Part shown: positions 1-7,693 of the stretch, one piece after another | Numbering within the stretch: the first letter of the stretch is position 1 | Layout: every line of letters begins with the position of its first letter | NCBI RefSeq assembly: GCF_003014595.1 | Contig: NZ_PYGK01000003.1 | Span: 1-64,000 of the forward strand | Reading direction: 5' to 3' | Origin: Chitinophaga ginsengisoli | GTDB lineage: Bacteria > Bacteroidota > Bacteroidia > Chitinophagales > Chitinophagaceae | DNA: 64,000 nt | Position numbers and translations under genes: made by a program | Notes under the pieces: generated by a model | Told to the model about the DNA's origin: nothing | The model's input: the letters and a program-made list of their open reading frames with translations, nothing else | Database searches by the model: none

Positions 1-94
1 ACAAACAATGTTTCAGCTATGTTCATCTTACGTTCATCCTACGTTCATGAACGTAGGATGAACGTAAGATGAACATAGCTGAAACATTGTTTGT
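1..94. repeat. Perfect 94-bp palindrome built of 11-bp units
   Basis: Bases 1-47 are the exact reverse complement of 48-94, with the dyad between 47 and 48 and no mismatch. Each arm is made of degenerate 11-bp units sharing AYGTTYA. The element may continue left of the window. No coding frame was recognised in it. As RNA it would form a very long hairpin; as DNA it could extrude a cruciform or present phased protein sites. The function is unknown. Confidence 0.9.
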
Positions 95-606
95 ACCTGA
101 TTAAGACGAAGTTACATCCTTATCAAATACAATATTGAAGTAAAACAGATCGGGATTAAGCCATCATATTGTAAACTTTAAACGGGATTATCAGGCTGAA
201 GTGTAAACCCGTTTCAGGACTTAGTCGGGACGTATAGGCGGCTGAAATCAAAAAAGGATGCCCATGGTGACATCCCTTTTCATGAAGTATGGCTGAGGGG
301 GGTTAAGTTGAGGATTTAAAACCGGGTAATAATGTAGATAATTCGTTTGTTGCTCTTTACTATATAGTCATCGCGATTGCTCAAATCTTCGCGTTATAAT
401 ACAAACTTCTCTCTCTTTCTTCCCCTTAACTACATTCCAGGTCCAACTTAAAGGCAGGTATAAAGCATGTATACGGCATGTATACAGCATACCTATAGTG
501 GGTTTACAGGTATTTTATAACTTTTTTTTAAAGATTTAGGGCCAGATATCAAAATAGTATCAGAACTATCGGATGTTCCGCATAAAAATTGCATACTTTG
601 TTTTAT
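95..606. other. Non-coding stretch upstream of the ligase-associated exonuclease
   Basis: I see no convincing gene here. It holds a weak hairpin at 180-214 (AAACGGG against CCCGTTT), an imperfect hairpin with an A-rich and a T-rich flank at about 249-283 that could terminate a gene left of the window, a TTTRAAACCGGGTA motif at 315-328, and an 11-bp repeat array at 454-508. A TACTTTG string just before the ATG at 607 resembles a -7 box but is one base short of TAnnTTTG. Confidence 0.5.
454..508. repeat. Array of five degenerate 11-bp units
   Basis: Consecutive units start at 454, 465, 476, 487 and 498. The second and third are GCATGTATACG and GCATGTATACA; the others share the GCA and TATA core. 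The unit length matches the other 11-bp arrays in this window (1-94, 38137-38180, 55401-55455, 56825-56998, 59210-59242). Confidence 0.75.
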
Positions 607-1644
607 ATGCAGGTACTACAGTTTACGGATAAGGGTATTTATTGCCCGGCAGGTGATTTTTACATTGATCCCTGGCAACCTGTGGAGCGGGCTGTTATTA
701 CCCACGCCCATTCCGATCATGCCCGCTATGGCAATAAACATTATCTCTGTCATCATGATAGCGTGCCTCTCTTACAGTTAAGGCTGGGGCAGGATATCAG
801 CGTACAGGGCGTTGCCTTCGGCGAAAATATCCGGTATAATGGCGTGACAATATCCCTGCACCCTGCAGGGCACATCATTGGATCGGCCCAGGTACGGGTA
901 CAGCAGGAAAACGAGGTATGGGTGGTCAGTGGTGATTATAAAGTGGAAAATGACGGCATCTCCGGGCAGTTTGAGCCGGTGCCCTGCAACACCTTCATTA
1001 CAGAATGCACCTTCGGTCTGCCGATCTATAACTGGCAGCCACAAGGCGTCATCTTCAGCAATATCCGGCAGTGGATACAGGACAACCAGGCGGCCGGCAA
1101 GAACAGCGTATTATTGGGTTACAGCCTGGGAAAAGCCCAACGGCTATTACACAACCTCAGAGGCGTCACAGAACAGATATGGGCACATGGAGCGATCTAT
1201 ATTACACATCAGCTGTTGAGAGAAAATGGCTGGGACCTGCCGGAGATCCATCGTATCACACCGGATACGCCTGCCTCCGTCTATAAGAACAACCTGATCA
1301 TCGGACCGCCATCTGCTGCCGACAGCTCCTGGATGCGCCGTTTCAATCCATACGCCCTGGGTGTGTGCAGCGGATGGATGCAGGTACGGGGACACATGCG
1401 CCGCCGTAATGCGGATGCCGGTTTTGCCCTCTCAGACCATGCCGACTGGACGGGTTTATTACAAGCTGTGAAAGCCACCGGTGCTGAGAAAGTATATACC
1501 ACCCATGGCTTCAGCAGCGCCTTTGCCCGCTACCTGACAGAAAACGGGATTCCTGCACAGGAAGTGAAAACAGAATTCGGTGATATGGATGAAGAAGCAG
1601 GCATGCCGGAAACCATTACCAATGACCAACAAGACCCGTCATGA
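607..1644 (+). CDS. Ligase-associated DNA exonuclease, metallo-beta-lactamase fold
   Basis: A 345-residue protein of the ligase-associated MBL-fold exonuclease family, a relative of SNM1/Artemis-type nucleases that process DNA ends. The metal motif HAHSDH is at residues 33-38; a second histidine region (HPAGHIIGSAQV) and a C-terminal SDHADW follow, as expected for MBL/beta-CASP nucleases. A TTG start at 589 would add six residues, but the ATG at 607 fits the family N-terminus (FTDKGIYCPAGDFYIDPW). It overlaps the ligase gene by 4 bp (ATGA), so the two are almost certainly co-transcribed and translationally coupled. It probably acts with the ligase and the helicase and phosphoesterase encoded at 7694-10837. 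Confidence 0.93.
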   Translation: MQVLQFTDKGIYCPAGDFYIDPWQPVERAVITHAHSDHARYGNKHYLCHHDSVPLLQLRLGQDISVQGVAFGENIRYNGVTISLHPAGHIIGSAQVRVQQENEVWVVSGDYKVENDGISGQFEPVPCNTFITECTFGLPIYNWQPQGVIFSNIRQWIQDNQAAGKNSVLLGYSLGKAQRLLHNLRGVTEQIWAHGAIYITHQLLRENGWDLPEIHRITPDTPASVYKNNLIIGPPSAADSSWMRRFNPYALGVCSGWMQVRGHMRRRNADAGFALSDHADWTGLLQAVKATGAEKVYTTHGFSSAFARYLTENGIPAQEVKTEFGDMDEEAGMPETITNDQQDPS

Positions 1645-3230
1645 AAGAATTTGCCGCACTCATAAAAATACTGAGTAACAGTACCAAGACCAATGAAAAG
1701 CTGGATGCACTCAGTCGCTACCTGGCTGCTGCGGATGCTCCTGACCGTCTATGGGTGCTGGCACTGTTCACCGGCCGGCGACCTAAACGTACCGTCAATA
1801 CCACCCAGCTAAGCACCTGGTGCCTGCAAATGACGGCCTTGCCGGCCTGGTTATATGAAGAATGCTATCATACCGTAGGCGATCTGGCAGAGACCATCGC
1901 CCTCCTGCTGCCTCCGGGTAAAAGCCTCTCCGCCCACCCTTTGCATTACTGGATCGAACAACTCATACAACTTGAAAAGGCAGACGAAACCACCAAACAA
2001 ACCTTCATTCTCCGGGCCTGGGAGGAACTGGATACCAGTGAAAGATTTGTATTCAACAAACTGATCACCGGCGGTTTTCGTATTGGCGTGTCGCAGCAGA
2101 TGATGGTGAATGCGCTGGCCAGCACTTACAATATCCCCGCCCCTACTGTTTCCCATATGATCAGTGGGAACTGGGACCCGCAGCAAACCACCATCGAGGC
2201 TCTGCTCAGTGAGAACATTACGGAAGCTGATGCCTCCAAGCCTTTCCCCTTTTACCTCGCCTACGCATTGGAAGGCGATCCTGCTGAACTGGGTACTCCC
2301 GGGCAATGGCAGGCGGAATGGAAGTGGGACGGTATCCGCGGACAGATCATCAAACGTAACAGACAATTGTTCGTGTGGTCGCGTGGCGAAGAACTCATCA
2401 CCGAAAAGTTCCCCGAATACCAGCCCTTGCTGGACCTGCTGCCGGAGGGCACTGTATTAGACGGCGAGATCCTCACTTTTGCCAATGGCGCTCCCCTGCC
2501 CTTTCAGACCCTGCAAACGCGTATCGGGCGGAAGAATGTGACCCGCAAACAATTGCAGGAGGCACCGGTAGCCTTCCTCAGTTATGACCTGCTGGAATGG
2601 GAAGGTCAGGACATACGTACAACTGCACTGCAGGAGCGTCGCTTACTTTTGGAGCAGGTAGTGGAACAGATCAATCACCCTACCCTTCGCCTGTCGCCCA
2701 CCATTACTTTCCACGACTGGGAAGAACTGGCCCGTTTCCGGCTGCAGGCAAGGGAAAAAGGCAGCGAAGGACTAATGTTGAAAAAACTGGATTCCACCTA
2801 CCAGGTAGGCCGTAAACGGGGAGACTGGTGGAAATGGAAGATAGATCCGCTCACCATTGATGCTGTTATGATCTACGCGCAGAAAGGGCATGGGCGTCGC
2901 TCTAATCTGTATACCGATTACACTTTCGCCGTCAGGGATGGAGATCAGCTGGTATCATTTACTAAGGCTTATTCTGGCCTGACAGACAAAGAGATCAGCG
3001 AGGTAGATAGCTGGGTGAAGAAGAATTCACTGGAAAAATTTGGTCCTGTAAGGACGGTAAAACCGGAGCTGGTATTTGAGATCGGCTTTGAGGGCATTGC
3101 AGCCTCTAACAGGCACAAATCGGGTGTGGCATTGCGTTTCCCCCGTATACTCCGCTGGCGGAAAGATAAGCCAGTGACAGAGATCAATACCCTGGAAGAT
3201 TTGCAGTTACTACTGCGAACACATAAGTAA
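1641..3230 (+). CDS. ATP-dependent DNA ligase, ligase-associated repair system
   Basis: A 529-residue ATP-dependent ligase that seals nicks through an enzyme-AMP intermediate. The N-terminal third is the helical DNA-binding domain. The nucleotidyltransferase core follows, with motif I KWDGIR (nucleophile Lys228), motif III (VLDGEILTF), motif IV (GSEGLMLKK) and motif V (WWKWK). The C-terminus is an OB-fold (FAVRDGDQLVSFTKAYSGLTD). Length and domains match the bacterial ligase family encoded beside an MBL exonuclease, an Lhr-like helicase and PdeM; it is not the NAD-dependent replicative LigA. It starts inside the stop of the exonuclease gene. Confidence 0.95.
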   Translation: MKEFAALIKILSNSTKTNEKLDALSRYLAAADAPDRLWVLALFTGRRPKRTVNTTQLSTWCLQMTALPAWLYEECYHTVGDLAETIALLLPPGKSLSAHPLHYWIEQLIQLEKADETTKQTFILRAWEELDTSERFVFNKLITGGFRIGVSQQMMVNALASTYNIPAPTVSHMISGNWDPQQTTIEALLSENITEADASKPFPFYLAYALEGDPAELGTPGQWQAEWKWDGIRGQIIKRNRQLFVWSRGEELITEKFPEYQPLLDLLPEGTVLDGEILTFANGAPLPFQTLQTRIGRKNVTRKQLQEAPVAFLSYDLLEWEGQDIRTTALQERRLLLEQVVEQINHPTLRLSPTITFHDWEELARFRLQAREKGSEGLMLKKLDSTYQVGRKRGDWWKWKIDPLTIDAVMIYAQKGHGRRSNLYTDYTFAVRDGDQLVSFTKAYSGLTDKEISEVDSWVKKNSLEKFGPVRTVKPELVFEIGFEGIAASNRHKSGVALRFPRILRWRKDKPVTEINTLEDLQLLLRTHK

Positions 3231-3250
3231 TAAGGATTTCTGAAGGAATA

Positions 3251-3283
3251 TTGAAGCGAATTAGTATATTGTACTTAATTTTG
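3251..3283 (+). promoter_or_regulatory. Candidate promoter of the Lrp-family gene
   Basis: TTG at 3251-3253 and TAATTTTG at 3276-3283 match the Bacteroides-type -33 and -7 elements with a 22-bp spacer, slightly long. The predicted transcript would start about 25 bp before the ATG at 3315. Confidence 0.5.
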
Positions 3284-3314
3284 CTTTTGAAACGGAACAT
3301 TATTCTATACTGAT

Positions 3315-3818
3315 ATGAATAACCTGGGAAATACTAAAAAAGATAACGCGACTGAAAACATTGCGCTGGATGAAAAGGATATCGCCATTCTCCAGTTACT
3401 GGAGGAAGATGCCAAGATGACTATCCGCGATCTGGCAGCAAAGCTGAACCTGAGTGCCACTCCCGTTTATGAACGTATCCGTAAAATGGAACAGGCAGGC
3501 GTTATCAGACAGTATGCCGCTATTGTTGATCCCAGCAAGATTGATAAAGCCCTGACCGTACTATGTTACATCTCCCTGAAGGAGCATGGTAAAAAAGCCG
3601 GTACGAAGTTCATCAAAGAGATCACTTCTTTCCCTGAAGTTATGGAATGTCTCAACATCTCCGGCCAGTTCGATTTCATGCTGAAGGTACAGGTGAAAGA
3701 CATGCTTGCCTATCATGAATTCAATGTAAACAAACTGGGTGAGCTGGATAATATCCGTCACATGGAAAGTGTATTTGTGATGTCAGTGATCAAGGCTACG
3801 CACCGGGTGGTATATTAA
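3315..3818 (+). CDS. Lrp/AsnC-family transcriptional regulator
   Basis: A 167-residue regulator of the feast/famine family. An N-terminal winged helix-turn-helix (LDEKDIAILQLLEEDAKMT, then RDLAAKLNLSATPVYERIRKME) begins near residue 17. A C-terminal RAM/AsnC ligand-binding domain covers about residues 75-160. Members usually sense amino acids and bind DNA as multimers. There is no adjacent transporter or catabolic gene to suggest the ligand. It has its own candidate promoter and is convergent with the secreted-protein gene, 5 bp away. Confidence 0.92.
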   Translation: MNNLGNTKKDNATENIALDEKDIAILQLLEEDAKMTIRDLAAKLNLSATPVYERIRKMEQAGVIRQYAAIVDPSKIDKALTVLCYISLKEHGKKAGTKFIKEITSFPEVMECLNISGQFDFMLKVQVKDMLAYHEFNVNKLGELDNIRHMESVFVMSVIKATHRVVY

Positions 3819-3823
3819 TCCGC

Positions 3824-4411
3824 TTACAATTTCTTTAAGCCCTCATACCCTGGAAAAAGAATATAGGTATTGATATCTTCTCCCTGGGGATGTACAGTAA
3901 TGGCAGTACATACCTGTTTACCGCCTTTCACCGTCGTCATTTCAAATGCGATACCTTCCTTGCGTACATCGTACAATATGATCTTTCTGCCTTTCAGTTT
4001 ATCCTGATACTCGGCCACGACTTTGATTGCGGGAAATAGTTTCTTTATCTCGATGTAAGCGCTGCCTACTCTTAGTCCCTTTTCTGTTGTGAAGGAAGAT
4101 GTGTTCACGCGGACCTGTTTCACCACCATTGCTTCCTTTCCGTTTGTTTCTTCTCTTACGGAATAAACCGCCAGGTACCTGGTGGAATCGAGGCTCTTAT
4201 CTTTCTTGTGACTATACCATATGCTCCATGCCTTTCCCATAGCAGCATCGCCGCCATCTGCGGGTCCCAGCATAGCAGCCATATCATCTGCAGTAGCGCC
4301 TATTTTTGTATTCCCGATATACTGGCCGGGTTCTATTCTCCAGGCTGTTTGTGCCATTGCCGGTGCTATCATCAGCAGCAATGCTGCCCCTAAAAAGTAA
4401 AGGTGTTTCAT
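3824..4411 (-). CDS. Secreted protein of unknown function
   Basis: The product has 195 residues and a clear signal peptide (MKHLYFLGAALLLMIAPAMA, cleavage near AMA-QT). I chose the ATG at 4411 because a longer frame from 4453 would put 14 polar residues before the signal peptide. The mature part has an ...IGATADDMAAMLGPAD... segment, which recalls short lipoprotein and BLIP-like folds where a conserved G-x-s follows a domain start, but I do not recognise a family. It stands alone between convergent and divergent neighbours. Confidence 0.8.
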   Translation of the reverse strand: MKHLYFLGAALLLMIAPAMAQTAWRIEPGQYIGNTKIGATADDMAAMLGPADGGDAAMGKAWSIWYSHKKDKSLDSTRYLAVYSVREETNGKEAMVVKQVRVNTSSFTTEKGLRVGSAYIEIKKLFPAIKVVAEYQDKLKGRKIILYDVRKEGIAFEMTTVKGGKQVCTAITVHPQGEDINTYILFPGYEGLKKL

Positions 4412-4482
4412 AGTTCTTCTTTTATGCAAAGAAAGGCAAAAAACACGCCACATCGCTTGTAAATTATGCTTACATTAATGTT

Positions 4483-5529
4483 ATGAATCGTAAACACTTC
4501 CTGTCAGCACTGGCCACCACAGCAGGACTCACCACTATACCGGCGCTCACCCGTTTACAACAGGCGGCCGCAGCCCTGCAGCCACATGAAGAAAGATTAT
4601 TGATCCCGCCTTACCTCAGGTCCGGCGATACTATTGGTATCACCTGTCCTGCAGGACACATCACCCTGGAAGAAATAAGACCAGCTATCACCATCATGCA
4701 GAGCTGGGGTTTTAAAATACGTGTAGGCAATACTGTTAATAAAGCAGATTTCAGCTTCGGCGGCACAGACCAGGAACGCCGCCAGGATATGCAGGAAATG
4801 CTTGACGATCCCTCCATCAAAGCGATCATGTGTGCCCGCGGCGGTTATGGTAGTGCACGTATTGTAGATCTCCTGGATTTCTCCCGCTTTGCGCAACAGC
4901 CAAAATGGATCATCGGCTTCAGTGATATTACAGTGTTGCATTGTCATGTGAATCGCCTGTACGGTATCGCTACTTTACATTCAAAGATGTGTAACAGCTT
5001 TCCTGATGATTTCAATAAAGCAGAGTCCATCGTACAACAAACTATTGGATCCATCAGAGATGCGTTGTCAGGTCAGCAACTGCACTATACTACTTTCTCC
5101 GATTCCCGGAATCGCCCAGGCGTCGCCAAAGGTGTGCTTGTTGGCGGTAATCTTTCAATGATACAGAGCGTACTCGCCACCAATTCTGAACTGAATACCA
5201 TCGGTAAGATCCTTTTCCTGGAAGAAGTAGGAGAATATCTTTACAGCCTTGACCGCATGTTCAACAGCCTTCAACGCGCACATAAATTAGATAACCTCGC
5301 AGGACTGATCATTGGTGGTTTTAACCGCATCAAACCTGATGATCCGGGAGAAGAATTTGGCAGGACAGTGTATGATATTGTGATGGAGAAAGTGAAGGAT
5401 TTTAAGTATCCGGTGTGTTTTGGTTTTCCGGTGGGGCATCAGAAGGATAATTATGCGCTGAAGTGTGGTGTGATGCATCAGTTGACCGTAGGGCAAGCGG
5501 AGGTGACGCTGGACGAGGTGAGGGAGTAG
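4483..5529 (+). CDS. LD-carboxypeptidase, peptidase family S66
   Basis: A 348-residue homologue of muramoyltetrapeptide (LD) carboxypeptidase, which removes the terminal D-Ala from murein tetrapeptides during cell-wall recycling. The catalytic serine lies in GGYGS (Ser124). The later FLEEVGEYLYSLDRM and GFPVGHQKDNYALKCG segments carry the expected Glu and His of the Ser-Glu-His triad. The N-terminus (MNRKHFLSALATTAGLTTIPAL) looks like a secretion signal of Tat-like layout but lacks the twin arginine, so export is likely while the route is uncertain. It is divergent from the secreted-protein gene at 3824-4411. Confidence 0.93.
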   Translation: MNRKHFLSALATTAGLTTIPALTRLQQAAAALQPHEERLLIPPYLRSGDTIGITCPAGHITLEEIRPAITIMQSWGFKIRVGNTVNKADFSFGGTDQERRQDMQEMLDDPSIKAIMCARGGYGSARIVDLLDFSRFAQQPKWIIGFSDITVLHCHVNRLYGIATLHSKMCNSFPDDFNKAESIVQQTIGSIRDALSGQQLHYTTFSDSRNRPGVAKGVLVGGNLSMIQSVLATNSELNTIGKILFLEEVGEYLYSLDRMFNSLQRAHKLDNLAGLIIGGFNRIKPDDPGEEFGRTVYDIVMEKVKDFKYPVCFGFPVGHQKDNYALKCGVMHQLTVGQAEVTLDEVRE

Positions 5530-5561
5530 GAGGCTTTAAAAGAGGTTATTCTCTGGTATAA

Positions 5562-5602
5562 AAAGAATAAGGGCTCAGAAAAAATCTGCGCCCTTATTCT
5601 TT
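5562..5602 (+). terminator. Hairpin after the LD-carboxypeptidase gene
   Basis: 13-bp arms at 5562-5574 and 5590-5602 (AAAGAATAAGGGC and its complement) enclose a 15-base loop. The A/T-rich ends of the stem make it a likely terminator for the gene ending at 5529. Confidence 0.75.
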
Positions 5603-5646
5603 ACCTGATTACGTTTCCACGAAGGAAAGTTTCGTACCTTCAATAT

Positions 5647-5895
5647 ATGGAAAAGAGAAATTTGATACGATCGAAAATATCGGGTGCTGTTAGCTTCCTA
5701 AATGAAAATGAAAAAACTTCTGCTATTATTAATGTGAAAGAAGCTGACTATATTCCGAATTGGTTAAAGGTTCGGAATAAAATTACCTCCTTTATTTTTA
5801 CTTCAGAAGTAAAAAAAGATGATCTTGCAAAGCTTGAGGAAGATCAACGTGTTGTTTCAATATCTTTGAATCAACAGTTAAATATGATTCCTTGA
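5647..5895 (+). CDS. Small AT-rich protein resembling a subtilase propeptide domain
   Basis: An 82-residue protein without signal peptide. The pattern in residues 22-78 (AIINVKEADYIP..., then SEVKKDDLAKLEEDQRVVSISL) resembles the beta-alpha-beta layout of S8 peptidase propeptides (I9-like), where a strand, a DLEKL-type helix and a VVSIS strand recur. No peptidase follows, so it would be a free-standing inhibitor-like domain. This is a pattern-level guess, not a firm family call. The coding sequence is visibly more AT-rich than its neighbours and is bracketed by two terminators (5562-5602 and 5918-5947), so it is its own transcription unit and may be a recent arrival. Confidence 0.7.
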   Translation: MEKRNLIRSKISGAVSFLNENEKTSAIINVKEADYIPNWLKVRNKITSFIFTSEVKKDDLAKLEEDQRVVSISLNQQLNMIP

Positions 5896-5917
5896 TTGCA
5901 TAAACATAAAAGATTTT

Positions 5918-5947
5918 AAAAAGCGCCTTTTTACAGGCGCTTTTTTT
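5918..5947 (+). terminator. Rho-independent terminator
   Basis: GCGCC (5923-5927) pairs with GGCGC (5936-5940) around an 8-base loop, extended by A:T pairs and followed by seven T residues. It ends the 82-residue gene. Confidence 0.88.
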
Positions 5948-6030
5948 ATGCTTAAGACCACTTTGCCTTCAATATCCATACTTGTTTTTACTCCCCCATC
6001 TTCCTATCTTACGCCAGCGAATTCCCTGCC

Positions 6031-6741
6031 ATGAAAAAATACGTCACAATAATACTCTGCATCGCGGCCCTTATATCCTGTAAAAAAGATGACAGCACAC
6101 ATGTCATGCAGGAGGGTACTTATACCAATAAAAACCTGGCCACTGCCGGTCCAATCACCCTGTATGTAGGTGATAAAACCATCACTGAACCGACATTTAT
6201 CCACGATTTCCTGGAAAGAAGGATCAATAACTGGTTGATGGATAGCACTTTCAGGGAACAACCCGGCATCAATACGCCATTCATCTTTACAGAGGTGACC
6301 ATCGAAGGTGACATGGCCTATTACACACAGGATCCGGGCAACAGCTACCAGGACACTTTCCATATCAATCCTCTTTCTACCAATACCAGGCTGCTTGTAG
6401 CCAATAGGGAATCGATTATTAAACCTACTGTAATTGGAGAATTAAGTTGTGCGAACGTGGCGAAATACGTACGTCGTAATCCACCTACTTATGCATGTAG
6501 CTATTTCAACTATCCTGATAGTTACTGTACAGGTCATAAACAGCTGCAGCTGAATGTTGAGAGCGATCACCTGGTGATACCGGTACTGACATATTATTTC
6601 GCCCGCCCTATTGCTTCGGGTGTGGTCTGCCATACTTATGAACGCTATATCAGCGATGATTTCAATAAAGACATTCTTGGAAAACTACGCCCGGAGGATA
6701 CATTGGCCGTGCAAACCTACTTTGTCAAACTTTATAAGTAA
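6031..6741 (+). CDS. Putative lipoprotein, paralogue of the next gene
   Basis: A 236-residue predicted lipoprotein. The signal MKKYVTIILCIAALISC ends in a lipobox with acceptor Cys17, followed by a lysine- and aspartate-rich tether. It shares its layout with the protein encoded 12 bp downstream: an ITLY-x-DK-x-IT segment, FIxxFLER, GELSCxNV, and a terminal DTLxVQT. The two therefore arose by tandem duplication. I recognise no functional domain. Two conserved cysteine-containing blocks (GELSCANV and the YACSYF/YC region) may form disulfides in the periplasm or at the surface. Confidence 0.82.
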   Translation: MKKYVTIILCIAALISCKKDDSTHVMQEGTYTNKNLATAGPITLYVGDKTITEPTFIHDFLERRINNWLMDSTFREQPGINTPFIFTEVTIEGDMAYYTQDPGNSYQDTFHINPLSTNTRLLVANRESIIKPTVIGELSCANVAKYVRRNPPTYACSYFNYPDSYCTGHKQLQLNVESDHLVIPVLTYYFARPIASGVVCHTYERYISDDFNKDILGKLRPEDTLAVQTYFVKLYK

Positions 6742-6753
6742 TAATCCTTCAAC

Positions 6754-7455
6754 ATGAAAACATCCTTGTTCTTGATCTGTGTATTGTTGTGCTGTTATGG
6801 CTGTGGGAGCGATGACGCAGCACCCTACCCAACCGGCAATTATGAAAGCGCTGCTAATATCAAAAATGACCCGGTAGCACTGTATACAAAAGATAAAGTT
6901 ATTACAGATGTCAAATTCATCCAGGCTTTTCTTGAACGTAACCAGATATATGGCACCTTTGATCTGACAGCTGGTACGGCGGAATCTCCCGTTCATGTGA
7001 CATTTGATAACAGGGTTGCTGATAGTATCTATTTCAGGTCAGTTTCAGGTGGCAGCGGACTTGAACTGATCTTTAACCAGGTTTATTACGATAACAATAC
7101 TGCTATATTACTGGGCCGCGATAGTTTGCCGGGATCACCAGGTGATGATGGTGAATTGAGCTGCTCAAATGTGAGCATACATATCCGCAAGCATCCGTTA
7201 CTTACCTATTGTGCCACTTCACCTATCGGTCCATTAGTCTGCAAAACAAGATACCGGATGCCCGTAGCGATGGTGGGAGATCAGCTTTCTATTCCAATTA
7301 TCAGTTATCATTTCAGCACGAAGAACGCAGTTGCAGAATGTAATTCACGAGAAAAGTTGGCGTATGGCTATCTGAACGCAGGCGCGTTAAAAACGATACA
7401 TACACAGGATACACTGGTAGTGCAGACAAGGACATTAGTGTTGGAGAGGAAATAA
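6754..7455 (+). CDS. Putative lipoprotein, paralogue of the previous gene
   Basis: A 233-residue predicted lipoprotein (signal MKTSLFLICVLLCCYGC, acceptor Cys17 next to other cysteines). It starts 12 bp after the previous stop, so the pair forms an operon. Conserved blocks against the partner are VALY-x-KDKVIT, FIQAFLERN, GELSCSNV and DTLVVQT. Divergence is substantial outside these blocks, so the duplication is old. The function is unknown. Confidence 0.82.
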   Translation: MKTSLFLICVLLCCYGCGSDDAAPYPTGNYESAANIKNDPVALYTKDKVITDVKFIQAFLERNQIYGTFDLTAGTAESPVHVTFDNRVADSIYFRSVSGGSGLELIFNQVYYDNNTAILLGRDSLPGSPGDDGELSCSNVSIHIRKHPLLTYCATSPIGPLVCKTRYRMPVAMVGDQLSIPIISYHFSTKNAVAECNSREKLAYGYLNAGALKTIHTQDTLVVQTRTLVLERK

Positions 7456-7461
7456 TCAGCA

Positions 7462-7617
7462 CTATAGGTAATTATTCATTTCCCATTTTTCTACCGATTT
7501 AGATAGTTCATATAGTTGCCTGTTCTCTGTGTCAGAGAGCTTATCAAACCCTTTCCGCAGATAGGATTCTATAAGGATCATTGCAATCAGGTATTGGAAG
7601 TTCGTTGCTATTTTCAT
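7462..7617 (-). CDS. 51-residue conserved-looking small protein
   Basis: An ATG frame of 51 residues on the minus strand. It begins MKIATNFQYLIAMILIES and ends in a charged, helix-prone tail (SDTENRQLYELSKSVEKWEM). The first 18 residues are partly hydrophobic; the rest looks like an amphipathic helix. Two things argue that it is real: a TACATTTG -7 box on the same strand at 7637-7644, placed correctly for the ATG at 7617, and a dyad (AGACAT-TGAC-ATGTCT) at 7652-7667 just upstream. It faces the lipoprotein pair and is divergent from the helicase. No family recognised. Confidence 0.55.
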   Translation of the reverse strand: MKIATNFQYLIAMILIESYLRKGFDKLSDTENRQLYELSKSVEKWEMNNYL

Positions 7618-7636
7618 ACAGGAGCATAAAGTCAGG

Positions 7637-7667
7637 CAAATGTAAGTTGTCAGACATTGACATGTCT
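7637..7667 (-). promoter_or_regulatory. Candidate promoter and dyad for the 51-residue gene
   Basis: Minus-strand TACATTTG at 7637-7644 matches TAnnTTTG. A 16-bp dyad (6-bp arms, 4-bp centre) at 7652-7667 lies between the presumed -7 and -33 positions and could be an operator. No good -33 TTG is seen. Confidence 0.4.
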
Positions 7668-7693
7668 TTGTTTTTCCCTAATTTCATTCACCA

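Noticed and set aside
1..94. The palindrome as the end of an insertion sequence
   Set aside because: No transposase frame, no target duplication is visible, and the 11-bp internal rhythm is unlike IS ends; an edge effect cannot be excluded.
249..283. Hairpin at 249-283 as a firm terminator
   Set aside because: The stem carries a bulge and the gene it would end is outside the window.
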